A DNA stretch of 64,000 nucleotides from Adiantum capillus-veneris (taxonomy: Eukaryota; Streptophyta; Polypodiopsida; Polypodiales; Pteridaceae), in assembly GCA_014529385.2 (NCBI GenBank), contig CM043954.1, positions 92,285,747-92,349,746 of the forward strand, written 5' to 3'. Made by a program: the position numbers and the translations under genes. This document shows positions 54,185 through 64,000 of the stretch, piece by piece; positions within the stretch are counted from its first letter, which is position 1, and every line of letters begins with the position of its first letter. The notes below the pieces were generated by a model. It searched no databases. It had not been told where the DNA came from and saw only the letters and a list, made by a program, of their open reading frames with translations.

Positions 54185-57100
54185 GAGAATATAGTGGAGA
54201 GTGAAATAGAGTGCACAAAGACATGAGAAAATGACAATAGAGAATCTTTAAATGTCCCGTCTAAATGAAACAGACAACCATGTATTAATGCAATGACAAA
54301 ATCTGGGTAAACCATAACATCAAAAAGTTTATGATAAAATAACTAGCACAGCACTGGACCCTGTGTAGGGATCGACTAGTCCACCCATCCACATCTGCTC
54401 TACTATAGACAGAGAGAATTTCACTTTGCAGGGAGTGAGCCAAAACACCTCCAACTTACCTGAGCTAGACATAGGCTGAGGCCGCTTCACCTCCCTCCAT
54501 GAACCTGAGCTCTGAAAGGATCCCAAGTACTAGTAGGTGGTAGGGTATCAACACCAACCATACCAATTTAGGCGCCATGTCTCTTTGATGCCTAGCATCG
54601 AGTGTTTAGGCAAAGCAAAGGCAAAACCCCCGATGTGTTAACCGTGTAGGTCATGCAACCCCCGACGCACTAACCGTGTAGAAGAAGAAGACTTAGGCAA
54701 CACCCCCGATCCAACAAAGCCCCATATCAACGACCCTTTAGTCTAAGGCTATGGGATGTAGGTTTTCCTAGTCTTGTAGCAACACTACCATGAGAAACAT
54801 AACACATGAGTCCAATCACAATAGCACTTCCCATATGCACAAACAATCTTTTCCAAGCAATTATACTGTACAGGGTCTCTACCCTTACATGACTACCATA
54901 AACCTTCTAGTTCACTTCATGATTCATTCCCAAAACCATAAACCATAATCCAATCACATAACACAGGCAAGCACTCCACCCAACTTGGGTGAGGCATGAC
55001 CAATCTTGCATAACCACTTTAGAACATAACATGGCTGCAAAAATTTTGGCAGCGTAACCATATCTAAAAACAATCCATAAGCCACACTGGCTTCCACCAT
55101 AAAATCACAACCATAATCCATGAGGGAATCTTAGCCCTTAACCATAAATCATAACCACACTGAACCAACTCCCACACTTGGAGTTTGACGTATACCCTGA
55201 AATCAGTCGGAGTCGACACACATATGACCCTTAAGACGTGATTCCTTCATGCATAAAAAGATTCCAACCAACAACTAATTATGATATAAAAATTCAATTT
55301 TGACAACATCCAACCATGCAAAGTTGATGCATCACATCTTCACTTCACCTCCCTAGCACATAGAGCTAGTTTTGACCTAGAAAGGTGGAAAGCAGTCATA
55401 ACCATGCATATGAGGCATCCAATCAAACCATGAGTTCCCATACATCATATGATAACATTCCATCACCATAAACATGATGCAAAACAGCTCCGACCTTTAG
55501 GTCAACCATAAACCATAACTTCACACATATGCAAAAAACACCTTTTTGGTATTTTTGGGAGCATGCAGAACATACAAATGAAAGTATTTGACCTCAAACC
55601 AATGCATCAAGCTCAGCTCCATAATATAGAATATCACTCTAACACATCACTTCACCCATATGGTACTCACACAACGAACGGTAACCCCAAAAAAAAGCCA
55701 CTTTAATCATATATGCCTATGCCGTTCGGGATGTCTAACCATATACATTCACATAAGTTTATGGGCATCTAGAAACTGAAATGAACTCACCAAAACAAGC
55801 CATAAATCATACATAAACAGCTTTGGTAACTTTACGACGTCATATGGTACCCCCCTTGGTAGTGTCCTTACACGTGTAGGTAAAATCGGTTATGAAACGA
55901 TTAATAACTTGCATTCCCTAGGTGATAATGGAGACCTAAATACATTTATCATCAAGTTTCATCAAGCTTTCCGGTTGGTTAAATGGGTTTGCCCATCCAA
56001 TGAATCTATATAGTGGTTCTCCAAGGAGCCTGGAGTTTTAAAAAAATGGTTGTGAAGTGGGCAGGAAGCTGTTTTTTGACCATATCTCTTAGCTCGTGCG
56101 TGTTTTCAATATGAAACCAAAGAGAGAAAATGTCCTAAATGACGTGTTTTATCTCTGGCATAAAGGGTTAGGCCTGATTCATAACGGTTTGTGATTTATG
56201 ACCGAAACATTGTTCGTCCTGTCTCTATGACGTGAAACGAAAAGCGCTTTTTATGCACGCACGTGATCATGAACGCATCATGTGCATAAATCAGCGTGTT
56301 AAACATGATGAAATAATCATGAGGCAACTTCATACATACTTGATTAATCCATGCACTCGTATACGAAAAAAAAAACATCGAGAGGGTGACTACTCAAAAA
56401 AACGACATAGAGAGAGAGAGATCGAGAGAGATGATGGCTATGGGATTTAGAGCTTCTCACCATGCTTTAGAATCCATTAGGGGTTGTCGAAAGGCTTCTT
56501 GCTTTGCCGCAAGAGAGCGGTGATGAGAGCTACATAGAGGTATTCTCCACGAAAGCTTCCGGAGAGCGCGTACACCATGAAACGAGAGAGAAGATAGTAA
56601 GCAAGTAGAGAGAGAGTATCCTTCTTCTTCTTCTTCTTCTTCTTCTTCTTCTTCGTGAGAGAAGAGCTTATGGAGATGGTGATGAAGAGCTTGCACCACT
56701 CCATATAATAGATACGTATAGCCTCGAGGTAGTAGACGCGATAGACGACACTGAAAACTAAGTAGTAACCGATAATTTATAGGCAAGTGTAGTAGGCCGG
56801 AGTGAGTCCCAAGCCAGAAGGTAGCGCTACCTCTCAGCCAGGATTAGCTGCAAGCTTTTGGGAAAAAACTTCAATCTTTTCTAGAAACATGGCATAGCTT
56901 TTGGTAGTCAACTCTTTCACTTACCATCCAATTTTTACATTAAAATTGGCCAATTGAACAGTATCCGGCCCACTAATGGAACCTTAGCTAGACTATGTCC
57001 CACCGTAATGTCTCGACATAATTATGACTTTCTCATACTACCCCAACGTATTTATGATACCGCTTTTTATAAAAATAATTTCCATAAAAATCCCGTTTGG

Positions 57101-57668
57101 TCCCGTTTTTGCTCCGGGTGATCATTTTTAAATCTGATGGAGATTAAGTTTAATATTTTTATGTTTAGGTCATCATAAAAAACACATTGCTTTTCAAAAA
57201 CGTCGAAAAGCACAAAAAGTTAAAAATAGGTAAAAAGAAAGAAAATTTAAATTTTCTCAAATTGAGCCACGAGTTTCCCTTGTCCATTGGATTAAAAGAA
57301 AGCGGACTCACTTTTCACTAAAAAGCACTTAAAATCATGAAAAGCTAAAAATAGTGTGAAAAGCATTCAAAAGCAGATTTTTACAAAATTGGACCATAGC
57401 TTCCTTGGAGCACGTAGATCAAGGATCTGACCTTGCTTTTTGCAAAAAAGAATCTAAAAGCATAAAAAGCATGAAAAAGCTAAAAATAGCGGATTTTTCC
57501 AAAACTGAACCAAACGTCCGTATAACCTACTGGAACATGGAAATGACCTTGCTTTTTACTTTAGAACCTTCCAATACTATCAAGCTCTTAAGTCAAAATT
57601 TGGCAAAATAGATATTGAAAGCTATTTTTCTTATTTTTAGAAGAAACCCAAAAATTGGGGATCTTATA
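53882..57668 (-). repeat. G2 5' LTR, about 3.79 kb
   Basis: Partner of 9016-12893. Its outer end reads CTTATA (plus strand) where the other LTR has CTTACA, and it is followed by the TSD ATATC (57669-57673) and H protease-region coding sequence. Confidence 0.9.
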
Positions 57669-57907
57669 ATATCTCACTGGAAGGGTTGTCTTTCCTTCCT
57701 CCCCTTCATAGTATTCTCCAATTTTGTTCATAGTGATGGATTTTATCTCCTTGTTATCCAATTCATGTTTCAATTTATCCAAAAAATTTACGATTAGCCT
57801 GGTTCTCCCCACCTTCTCTAGAGTTTTTTGTAAATCATTCCATAAATATGGTCTGATTTTTAACAGTTTTCCCAAGGTAAGAATACATTGAATGGGTGCT
57901 GACATGA
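57669..57907 (-). pseudogene. H gag-protease segment between G2 and C2
   Basis: Minus strand PIQCILTLGKLLKIRPYLWND and MNKIGEYYEGEEGKTTLPV, matching T at 23780-24020 (LPELQRLRPNMWTTV; LNKVGEYCEGEDGNTTLPV). It is the region just N-terminal to the protease. The frame continues leftwards at 9015 and rightwards at 63346. Confidence 0.88.
57903..57907. repeat. TSD of C2, left copy (CATGA)
   Basis: Identical to 63341-63345. Confidence 0.95.
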
Positions 57908-58099
57908 TGTTGGGGTATAAAGCCCAATGTGGTTGCCCAGGTAAGTGGGCGGGCCGCCAGGTATATACACATATTCTTTTGTAAAAACCTAATAAGAACT
58001 CACTATGCTCTACACATTATTGTAGAGCGAGTTCACCATATCGTCGTGCTCTTCTTCTCGCACTCTCTCTCGTGTCGCACTTCTGCTCGTACTCCTTCA
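57908..58099 (+). repeat. C2 5' LTR (192 bp)
   Basis: TGTTGGGGTATAAAG at the start, CTCCTTCA at the end. Short, as in many copia families. Confidence 0.95.
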
Positions 58100-58101
58100 A
58101 C

Positions 58102-58116
58102 TGGTGCTCGAAGGGC
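58102..58116 (+). other. C2 putative primer-binding site
   Basis: TGGTGCTCGAAGGGC starts two bases after the LTR. It begins TGG as expected but is not the common TGGTATCAGAGC, so a different primer tRNA is likely. I cannot identify it. Confidence 0.5.
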
Positions 58117-59087
58117 TTGGTGTTCTCAGAATTTCATTCTGAGGTCATCTCGGCCACCGTTCAGCTTCGACAAAGGTCTGCGCAGGCCATTTTCGACTAC
58201 GTGGTCTCGGTTGGTGCAGATCCGACTCTGCAAATTTGGGTTTTTCGGCCTACGACTGCAGGTGCTGAGGATATCGACACTCCCAGAGTGTTGATTTGTG
58301 GCTGTCTACACATCGAAGGACGGCTCACAGTTCTTTGAGGCGTGTCACATACGACACGGGCGCATCTACACACAGACTGTAGGCGACATCCACTAGTTCA
58401 TCAGGTAGCTTGTGTTTGCTGCTTAATACTCCAAATTTCATCCTTACATTGCAGGTACTTCCACATGGGATGTATTGTCAGAGATGATGTATGTCTGTTG
58501 AGGGTTTGTTGGCTGTGAGTCACGCAACAAACAACCGCCGCAGCAGTTACAGCATACAGTGGGAAATTTGTGGATGTATGACTTTGTGGGAAGTCTATGT
58601 ACTGTCAGATTTACTGCAGCCTTTGTTGAGGGTCGAGTGAGGTTTTATTGAGCTGGGGGATTCTCGAATGTTGAGATCCTTTCGGTGATACAGATCTTGG
58701 AGCGATCCCTCGAGCACCCTTAGATAGGCAGCTAGGATGTATTGACTGTGAGTTAGACAGTTGGGATTGCATCTTTGCTTTACTGCCGTCGAGGCATTGT
58801 CGCAGTCTATGCTTACAGGACAGTGACAGGACAGTCAGAGACAGTACATGTGCAGGACAGGTTTACCCACAGCTTACAGTGTCAGAGAGACAGTGTTTTT
58901 TGAGTTGTTTTTTGGTCTGTTTTTTAGTACACCAGAGCCATTTTACAAATGAGACTTTGCCGAAATTTATGCAGAATCTGAACCTTTCTTGGTTCATTTG
59001 ACAGGTTGATATTGGTTCAGAGGTCAGTTTACAGGGGAAACTCTACCGAATTTTTCCCAAGAAAGTAAACTAGTGTGAAGCGTAGCT
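58117..59087 (+). other. C2 leader
   Basis: About 970 bases without a recognised gene. Rich in ACAGTC/GACAGT words around 58800-58900. Confidence 0.6.
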
Positions 59088-62000
59088 ATGGCTGGATCAC
59101 ATGACACTGCTCTTTACAATATCAAGAAGCTGGATGGAACCAATTTCCCATTGTGGAAGTAGCAGATTTGGCACGTGTTGGTACAAAAGAAGCAGATAAA
59201 ACCTATAAAGCTCAAGGGGATAAAACCAGAAGATATGGACGAAGATGAATGGAGCGAAATGGATGAATTGGCACTTTCTACCATTATGCTGACTTTGGTA
59301 GAAAGCGTTTACTTCAATGTAGCAGACGAGATGTCGGCTTATCAAGCATGGTTAAAGCTGAGTGATCTTTATGAGAAGCAGAGTGCAGCTTTACAGGTAT
59401 ATTGGCTTAAGAAGCTTGTTGACTTGAAGATGAAAGAAGGGACACCTATGTCCAATCATCTGAATGAATTCAACACAATCTATAGTCAGTTGTCAGCTCA
59501 AGGCGTCAAGTTTGATGAACCTGTTAGAGCTATGTTCCTGTTGATCACATTGCCGGAAAGTTGGGACACTTTTCGCACAGCTTTGAGTAATTCTGCACCT
59601 CCAGATGGTTTGAACATAGCAGGTGTAGAAGGAAGTCTGCTTACTGAAGAAACCAATAGAAAGACAATGGACAAAGGCAAAGGAACACCCTTAGTTGTCA
59701 GGGGAAGGACCAAAGAAAAGTACAAAGGTGGAAAGAGGAATCAGTCTCGTAGCAAGTCCCGCAGTGCTAAAGGCAAGAGTGACATAGAATGCTACCATTG
59801 TGGCAAGAAGGGTCACATGAAAAGAGACTGCAGAGAATGGAAAGCAGAAAAAGGCAAAGAGAAAGCTGAAGACCATGGTGAGAAGAACAAGTCCTCAGTG
59901 AAGATTCAAGAAATAAATGTGACAAACACTGTTGCAGAGGATGACAGTCTATTGTCAGGAGACATCTACTTCTTGAAGAATACAATGGACTCAGCTCTTC
60001 TTACAGCATCTGATGGAAATGCACTGAGTGACTGGATTATAGACTCAGGGGCATCACTTCATGTGTCTCCAAACAAGGAGTGGTTTACTTCTTATGTGAC
60101 CACTAAAGATCATGTTCGGCTAGGCAATGGGCAGACATGTGAGATCTTAGGTGTCGGAGATCTTCAATTGAAGTTTCAGAATGGCTCTTCTTTCACGCTG
60201 AAGAATGTGAGACATGTTCCCGCAATTACAAAGAGCTTGATCAACACAGGTTTACTTGATGATGCTGGCTACATCACCACTTTTGGAAAGAACATGTGGG
60301 AGATATCCAAGGGTTCTATGACAGTAGCACATGGAGTAAAGTCTGGAGGACTTTACATGATTTATGTATCAAATGTCTCTAAAAATGTAATCGAGCAACC
60401 GAACGTTTCTTTGTGGCATAGCCGGTTAGGACATATGTCCAAGAAGGGAATGGAAATCTTGTCTCGTTCTGGTTATTTGCCTGGCTTTTCATTTAAAGAT
60501 TTTGAATTCTGTGAACATTGTCTGTATGGTAAGAAAACACAACAGCCACATAATCATAGAAGCAGTAGAAGAGATACACAGTTGGCACTTGTTCATAGTG
60601 ATTTGTGTGGACCTATGCCTAACCTATCTCTAGGGGGAGCTTCTTACTTTATGACATTTATAGATGATTACTCGAGGAAAGTATGGGTTTACTTTCTCAA
60701 GCACAAGGATGAAGCGTTTAGTGTTTTCAAAACGTTTGTGACACTTGTGGAGAATCAGAGTGGCAAGAAGCTTAAATGCTTACGCACTGACAATGGTGGA
60801 GAGTATGTTTCAAAGGCCTTTCAGGACTTTTGTGAGTCAAAAGGTATAAAACGTGAACTTACTGCTCCTTACAATCCTCCTCAAAATGGTGTTGCTGAGA
60901 GTATGAATAGGACCATACAAGAGAAGGTCAGAAGTATGTTGTCTAATGCACAGCTGCCAAATGGGTTTTGGGCTGAAGCTGTATCAACAGCTGTTCATCT
61001 TGTAAATAGATCTCCTAGCAAGGTTTTGCAGAAGGATTCAGTGCCAGAGATGGTATGGTCAGTCAAAATGCCCTCATACAAGCATCTCAGAGTCTTTGGC
61101 TGTGAAGCATATACTCACGTTCCAAAGGAATTTAGGAACAAACTTGAGCCAAAGAGTAGAAAGTGCATCTTTCTAGGCTATGGTAATTCTGGTGAGATGG
61201 GGTACAGACTTTGGGATCCCGAATCCAGAAAGGTTGTCTGCAGCAATGATGTTCACTTTAATGAATCCAAATATCATTCTAAACCAGAGAGGGTTGAGGA
61301 GATTAGAAGAGTTGTCTTCCAAGAAGATGGACCTGCACGTGCAAGACAAAATGTCAGGGCTCAAGAGGAGCAAGGACAGGATAGATTGGAACCACAGGTT
61401 GTGGCTGAGCCTGAGCCACCTATTGTGTGTAGATCTGGACGTGTCACGCGACCTCCTGATAGGTTTGTTCCATCTATGAACTATGTCATGTTGACTGATT
61501 GCAATGAGCCTTCATGTTACAAGGAAGCAGTGCAAATGAAGGACTCCGGGAATTGGCAATTGGCCATGCAGTCAGAGATGACAGCTCTGCATAAAAACAA
61601 GACATGGAAGGTAGTTAAATTACCACAAGGCAAAAAGGCTCTACCTTGTAAATGGGTTTACAGGTATAAGATCACCGCTCATGATAGTCAGCCAAAGTAC
61701 AAAGCAAGGCTTGTTGCAAAGGGCTTTAAGCAAAAACAAGGCATTGACTTTGATGAAGTCTTCTCTCTAGTGGTCAAGATGACTACATTGAGATGCTTTC
61801 TTGCATTGGTTGCCATATTAGATTTGGTGTTGCACCAAATGGATGTCAAGACAGCGTTCTTGCATGGTGATTTAGATGTGGAAATTTACATGCAGCAGCC
61901 AGAAGGGTTTGTTGAGAAAGGCAAGGAAGATTGGGTATGCCAGTTGTTAAAGAGTCTTTATGGCTTAAAACAATCACCGAGGGCATGGTACCATAAATTC

Positions 62001-63044
62001 CACAAGTTTATGCTTTCTCAAGGCTACAAACGTAGTGAGTTCGATCACTGTCTATATACAAAGAAGGCTAAGGATGGTAGTTGGCTGATCCTTATTTTGT
62101 ATGTGGATGACATGTTGATTGCTGGCAAGCACTTGGAAGAAATTTCAGCTTTGAAGTCAAAGATGGCAAAATCGTTTGACATGAAAGACATGGGTGAGGC
62201 AAGTCATATACTTGGTATGCGCATTGAGAGAGACAGATCAAAGAAGTTGATTTGGTTATCTCAAATAGAGTATATTGACAAGGTTTTGCAACGTTTCAAT
62301 ATGGAGAAGGGAAAGGCACTGAGTGTTCCATTGCCACCATATGTGAAACTTAGCAAACAAGATTGTCCTGTGTCTGAGGACGAACAGGCTGAAATGGATA
62401 AGATTCCATATGCGTCTGCAGTGGGTAGTTTGATGTATGCAATGATTGCTACTCGCCCAGACATTGCATTTGCAGTGGGAGTAGTAAGTCGATACATGTC
62501 AAACCCAGGCAAGAAACATTGGGAGGCAGTGAAAGGAATATTGAGATACCTGAAAGCTACAAAGAGTATGCATATATGCTATGGGAGCTAGGAGCTAAGT
62601 GTAAAGGGTTTTACAGACTCAGATTATGCAGGTGACTTAGACAACCGAAGGTCTACGTCAGGGTATGTCTTTACATTGGCTGGTGGAGCACTATCATGGC
62701 GTTCTAGATTACAAGATTGTGTTACTCAGTCTACTACAAAGGCTGAATATGTTGCAGCATCAGAGGCATGCAAAGAATCAATTTGGCTTAATCAACTAGT
62801 AACAGATTTGGGAATCAAAGAAGAGATTCCTATGTTATATTGTGATAGTCAAAGTGCTATACAATTGGCTCGCAATCCAGTTTATCACTCAAAGACAAAG
62901 CATGTGGATGTGAAGTATCATTTCATCAGGGAAATGCTCGAGGATAAGCAACTTCAGCTTGTCAAAGTTCACACCACAGAAAATCCTGCTGATCTACTTA
63001 CAAAAGGACTTCCCTCAGAGAGCTTTGCGCATTTTCGCAAGTAG
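59088..63044 (+). pseudogene. C2 gag-pol polyprotein, two TAG codons in an otherwise open frame
   Basis: ATG 59088 (MAGSHDTALYNIKKLDG), TAG at 59160-59162, then open to a TAG at 62589-62591, then open again in the same frame to 63044 (about 1,318 codons). Gag; zinc knuckle CYHCGKKGHMKRDC (near residue 236); protease WIIDSGASLHVS (about 317); WHSRLGHMS (about 442); integrase HSDLCGPM, RTDNGGEY and NPPQNGVAESMNR (D, D, E all present); RT KWVYRYK, QMDVKTAFLHGD, LYGLKQSPRAWY and YVDD (62100-62111); RNase H DSDYAGD, and KHVDVKYHFIRE near the end. A suppressed or reverted TAG would give a full protein; as written it is defective. Confidence 0.93.
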
Positions 63045-63138
63045 TTAGGTGTAGGGTAGTACATCACTTCTCTACATCTCTTGTATATTAGCTTGTATAG
63101 TAGATTCTCTCACACTTAATGTACCACATTGGACTTTA

Positions 63139-63148
63139 AGTGGGAGGT
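63139..63148 (+). other. C2 polypurine tract
   Basis: AAGTGGGAGG directly before the 3' LTR. Confidence 0.85.
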
Positions 63149-63340
63149 TGTTGGGGTATAAAGCCCAATGTGGTCGCCCAGGTAAGTGGGCAGGCCGCCA
63201 GGTATGTACACATACTCTTTTGTAAAAACCTAATAAGAACTCACTATGCTCTACACATTACTGTAGAGCGAGTTCACCATATCGTCGTGCTCTTCTTCTC
63301 GCACTCTCTCTCGTGTCACACTTCCGCTCGTACTCCTTCA
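63149..63340 (+). repeat. C2 3' LTR (192 bp)
   Basis: Same length as the 5' LTR with seven substitutions, all transitions, and no indel. Followed by TSD CATGA. Confidence 0.95.
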
Positions 63341-63345
63341 CATGA

Positions 63346-64000
63346 TTGAATGGATGTTCTCTACCTCTAGGGTCTGTTCCGCTCTTTTTACGCGAGTGGT
63401 TTTGCACACTATGGACTCATCTTCGTTGTCTCCTAAGTAAGAGGGTAGTATTTTTAGAGTCAATGGTTTAGACATTTCTGATGCTTCAGAGCCACAATCC
63501 CCATACAAGGATTGTATATCAATGTCCATATCAAGAGGTAAATTGTCTAACGAGACATCCTCTATAGGAGTTGATTTCAAAGTTATGCTCCAATCATTAA
63601 TCTCTCTCACTTTTTCCCATAAATGTCCTAGCCAATTTGCACAAATGGAACTCCATCTAAAGCATCTTCACTGTTAGGAACTATGAGTTCTGGCTCTTTA
63701 GTTTCAAGGTGGGATTCTGCCACCACTTTGGATTTCTCTTTATTGGTTTCTACCAGAAGCTCCTCAGGTTTTTCTATACTCTCAAGCTTGGGTTTTTGTT
63801 TTTCCAACATTTCTTGTTACCAAATTTTGATAAGCTTCAAGCTTAGCTGCTTCCATGTTTGGAGAAGGATAGTTTTTCCATTTGTTTTCCATATTTTGGT
63901 ATGTATAAGTCCCGCTTGGAAAGATTCCATTTAATTTCCAAGGGTGCATTAATTGGCTCAAAAATTTTGTCTACCAAAGTTGATCTTCCAGATTTTATTG
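63346..64000 (-). pseudogene. H gag-protease linker, running off the window
   Basis: Minus-strand frames 63810-63628 and 63610-63346: LESIEKPEELLVETNKEKSK, ELIVPNSEDALDG, then LKILPSYLGDNEDES and ENIHSIM at the C2 border. They match T's linker at about 23290-23770 (EPIIVPNTIDETSDGFQP; LKTLPSYLGEYEAKS). H gag and its 5' LTR lie beyond 64000. Confidence 0.85.

Larger units (their letters stand above)
9016..57668 (-). mobile_element. G2: nested chromovirus-like Ty3/gypsy element with giant LTRs
   Basis: A 48.65-kb span bounded by two related repeats (9016-12893 and 53882-57668), each starting TGTAAGATC (or a one-base variant) and ending TCTCTCA on the minus strand. A PPT adjoins the left LTR, a tRNA-Met-type PBS adjoins the right LTR, and a 5-bp TSD lies outside. 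Removing the internal insertions T, C1 and G3 leaves about 14.5 kb. The order on the minus strand is LTR, PBS, ORF1 (53616-51007), gag (50796-44892, split by G3), RT (44700-44000), RNase H (to 43503, then 17379-17323 across T), integrase (14075-12960), PPT, LTR. Protease is missing, apparently by deletion near 44892. Confidence 0.9.
57908..63340 (+). mobile_element. C2: full-length Ty1/copia retrotransposon
   Basis: 5,433 bp: LTRs of 192 bp, perfect TSD, PBS region, about 1-kb leader, one gag-pol frame from 59088 to 63044, PPT, LTR. LTRs differ at 7 of 192 sites. It is the youngest-looking and most intact element here. Nothing distinguishes whether it entered H before or after G2 except its lower LTR divergence. 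Confidence 0.95.

Noticed and set aside
9016-57668. The two 3.8-kb repeats as a segmental duplication
   Set aside because: They have TG..CA ends, adjoin a PPT and a PBS, and are flanked by a TSD within one interrupted gene, so they are LTRs of one element.
59160-59162. TAG CAG ATT in C2 as a programmed read-through site
   Set aside because: Only partly matches the known UAG-CAR-YYA context and lies at the gag N-terminus rather than at a gag/pol boundary; decay is simpler.

Overview
This window is plant nuclear DNA made almost entirely of transposable elements. The families present (chromovirus-like and Athila/Tat-like Ty3/gypsy, Ty1/copia, CACTA with tnp2- and tnpA-like genes, and a captured HIPP-type gene) occur together in land plants. 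I see no intact host gene, rRNA, tRNA or CRISPR array. The nesting depth and very large LTRs suggest a large, repeat-rich genome. The gypsy lineage with two zinc-binding modules in its integrase reminds me of non-flowering plants such as ferns, but that is only an impression.

The layout is a set of nested insertions whose order can be read from target-site duplications (TSDs) and from reading frames that resume on the far side of each insert. The oldest layer (H) is a minus-strand gypsy element lying at 64000-63341, 57907-57669 and 9015-about 6200. It is split by a minus-strand chromovirus-like element, G2 (9016-57668, two LTRs of about 3.8 kb, TSD ATATC/GTATC), and by a Ty1/copia element, C2 (57908-63340, 192-bp LTRs, TSD CATGA). 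G2 is in turn interrupted by a 5'-truncated copia, C1 (about 14076-17322), by a very large plus-strand gypsy element, T (17380-43502, 0.93-kb LTRs, TSD ATATT), and by a small gag-only element, G3 (45139-49926, minus, TSD GTATG/GTCTG). T is interrupted inside its integrase gene by a CACTA transposon (27145-33614, TSD TAT). The CACTA carries a fragment of a host heavy-metal-associated isoprenylated protein gene. The left 6 kb holds older plus-strand remnants (E0) of an extra ORF with retropepsin-like folds.

T is the most unusual element. Without the CACTA it is about 19.65 kb. Its order is LTR, tRNA-Asp-type PBS, leader with copies of a 24-bp perfect palindrome, gag-protease-RT-RNase H-integrase (with two H2C2 zinc-binding modules), a second aspartic-protease-like ORF with an intact DSGA motif, a first polypurine tract, a second leader-like stretch with the same palindrome spaced exactly 285 bp apart, a large coiled-coil ORF in the env position, an identical second polypurine tract, and the LTR. 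G2 is also unusual: besides giant LTRs it has an unidentified ORF1 of about 870 codons between the PBS and gag.

Almost every coding region is broken by stops or frameshifts. The exception is C2, whose single gag-pol frame is interrupted only by two TAG codons. Approximate LTR divergence by eye is 3.6% for C2, about 5% for G3, 5-8% for T and higher for G2, which agrees with the nesting order. These are eyeball comparisons, not alignments.
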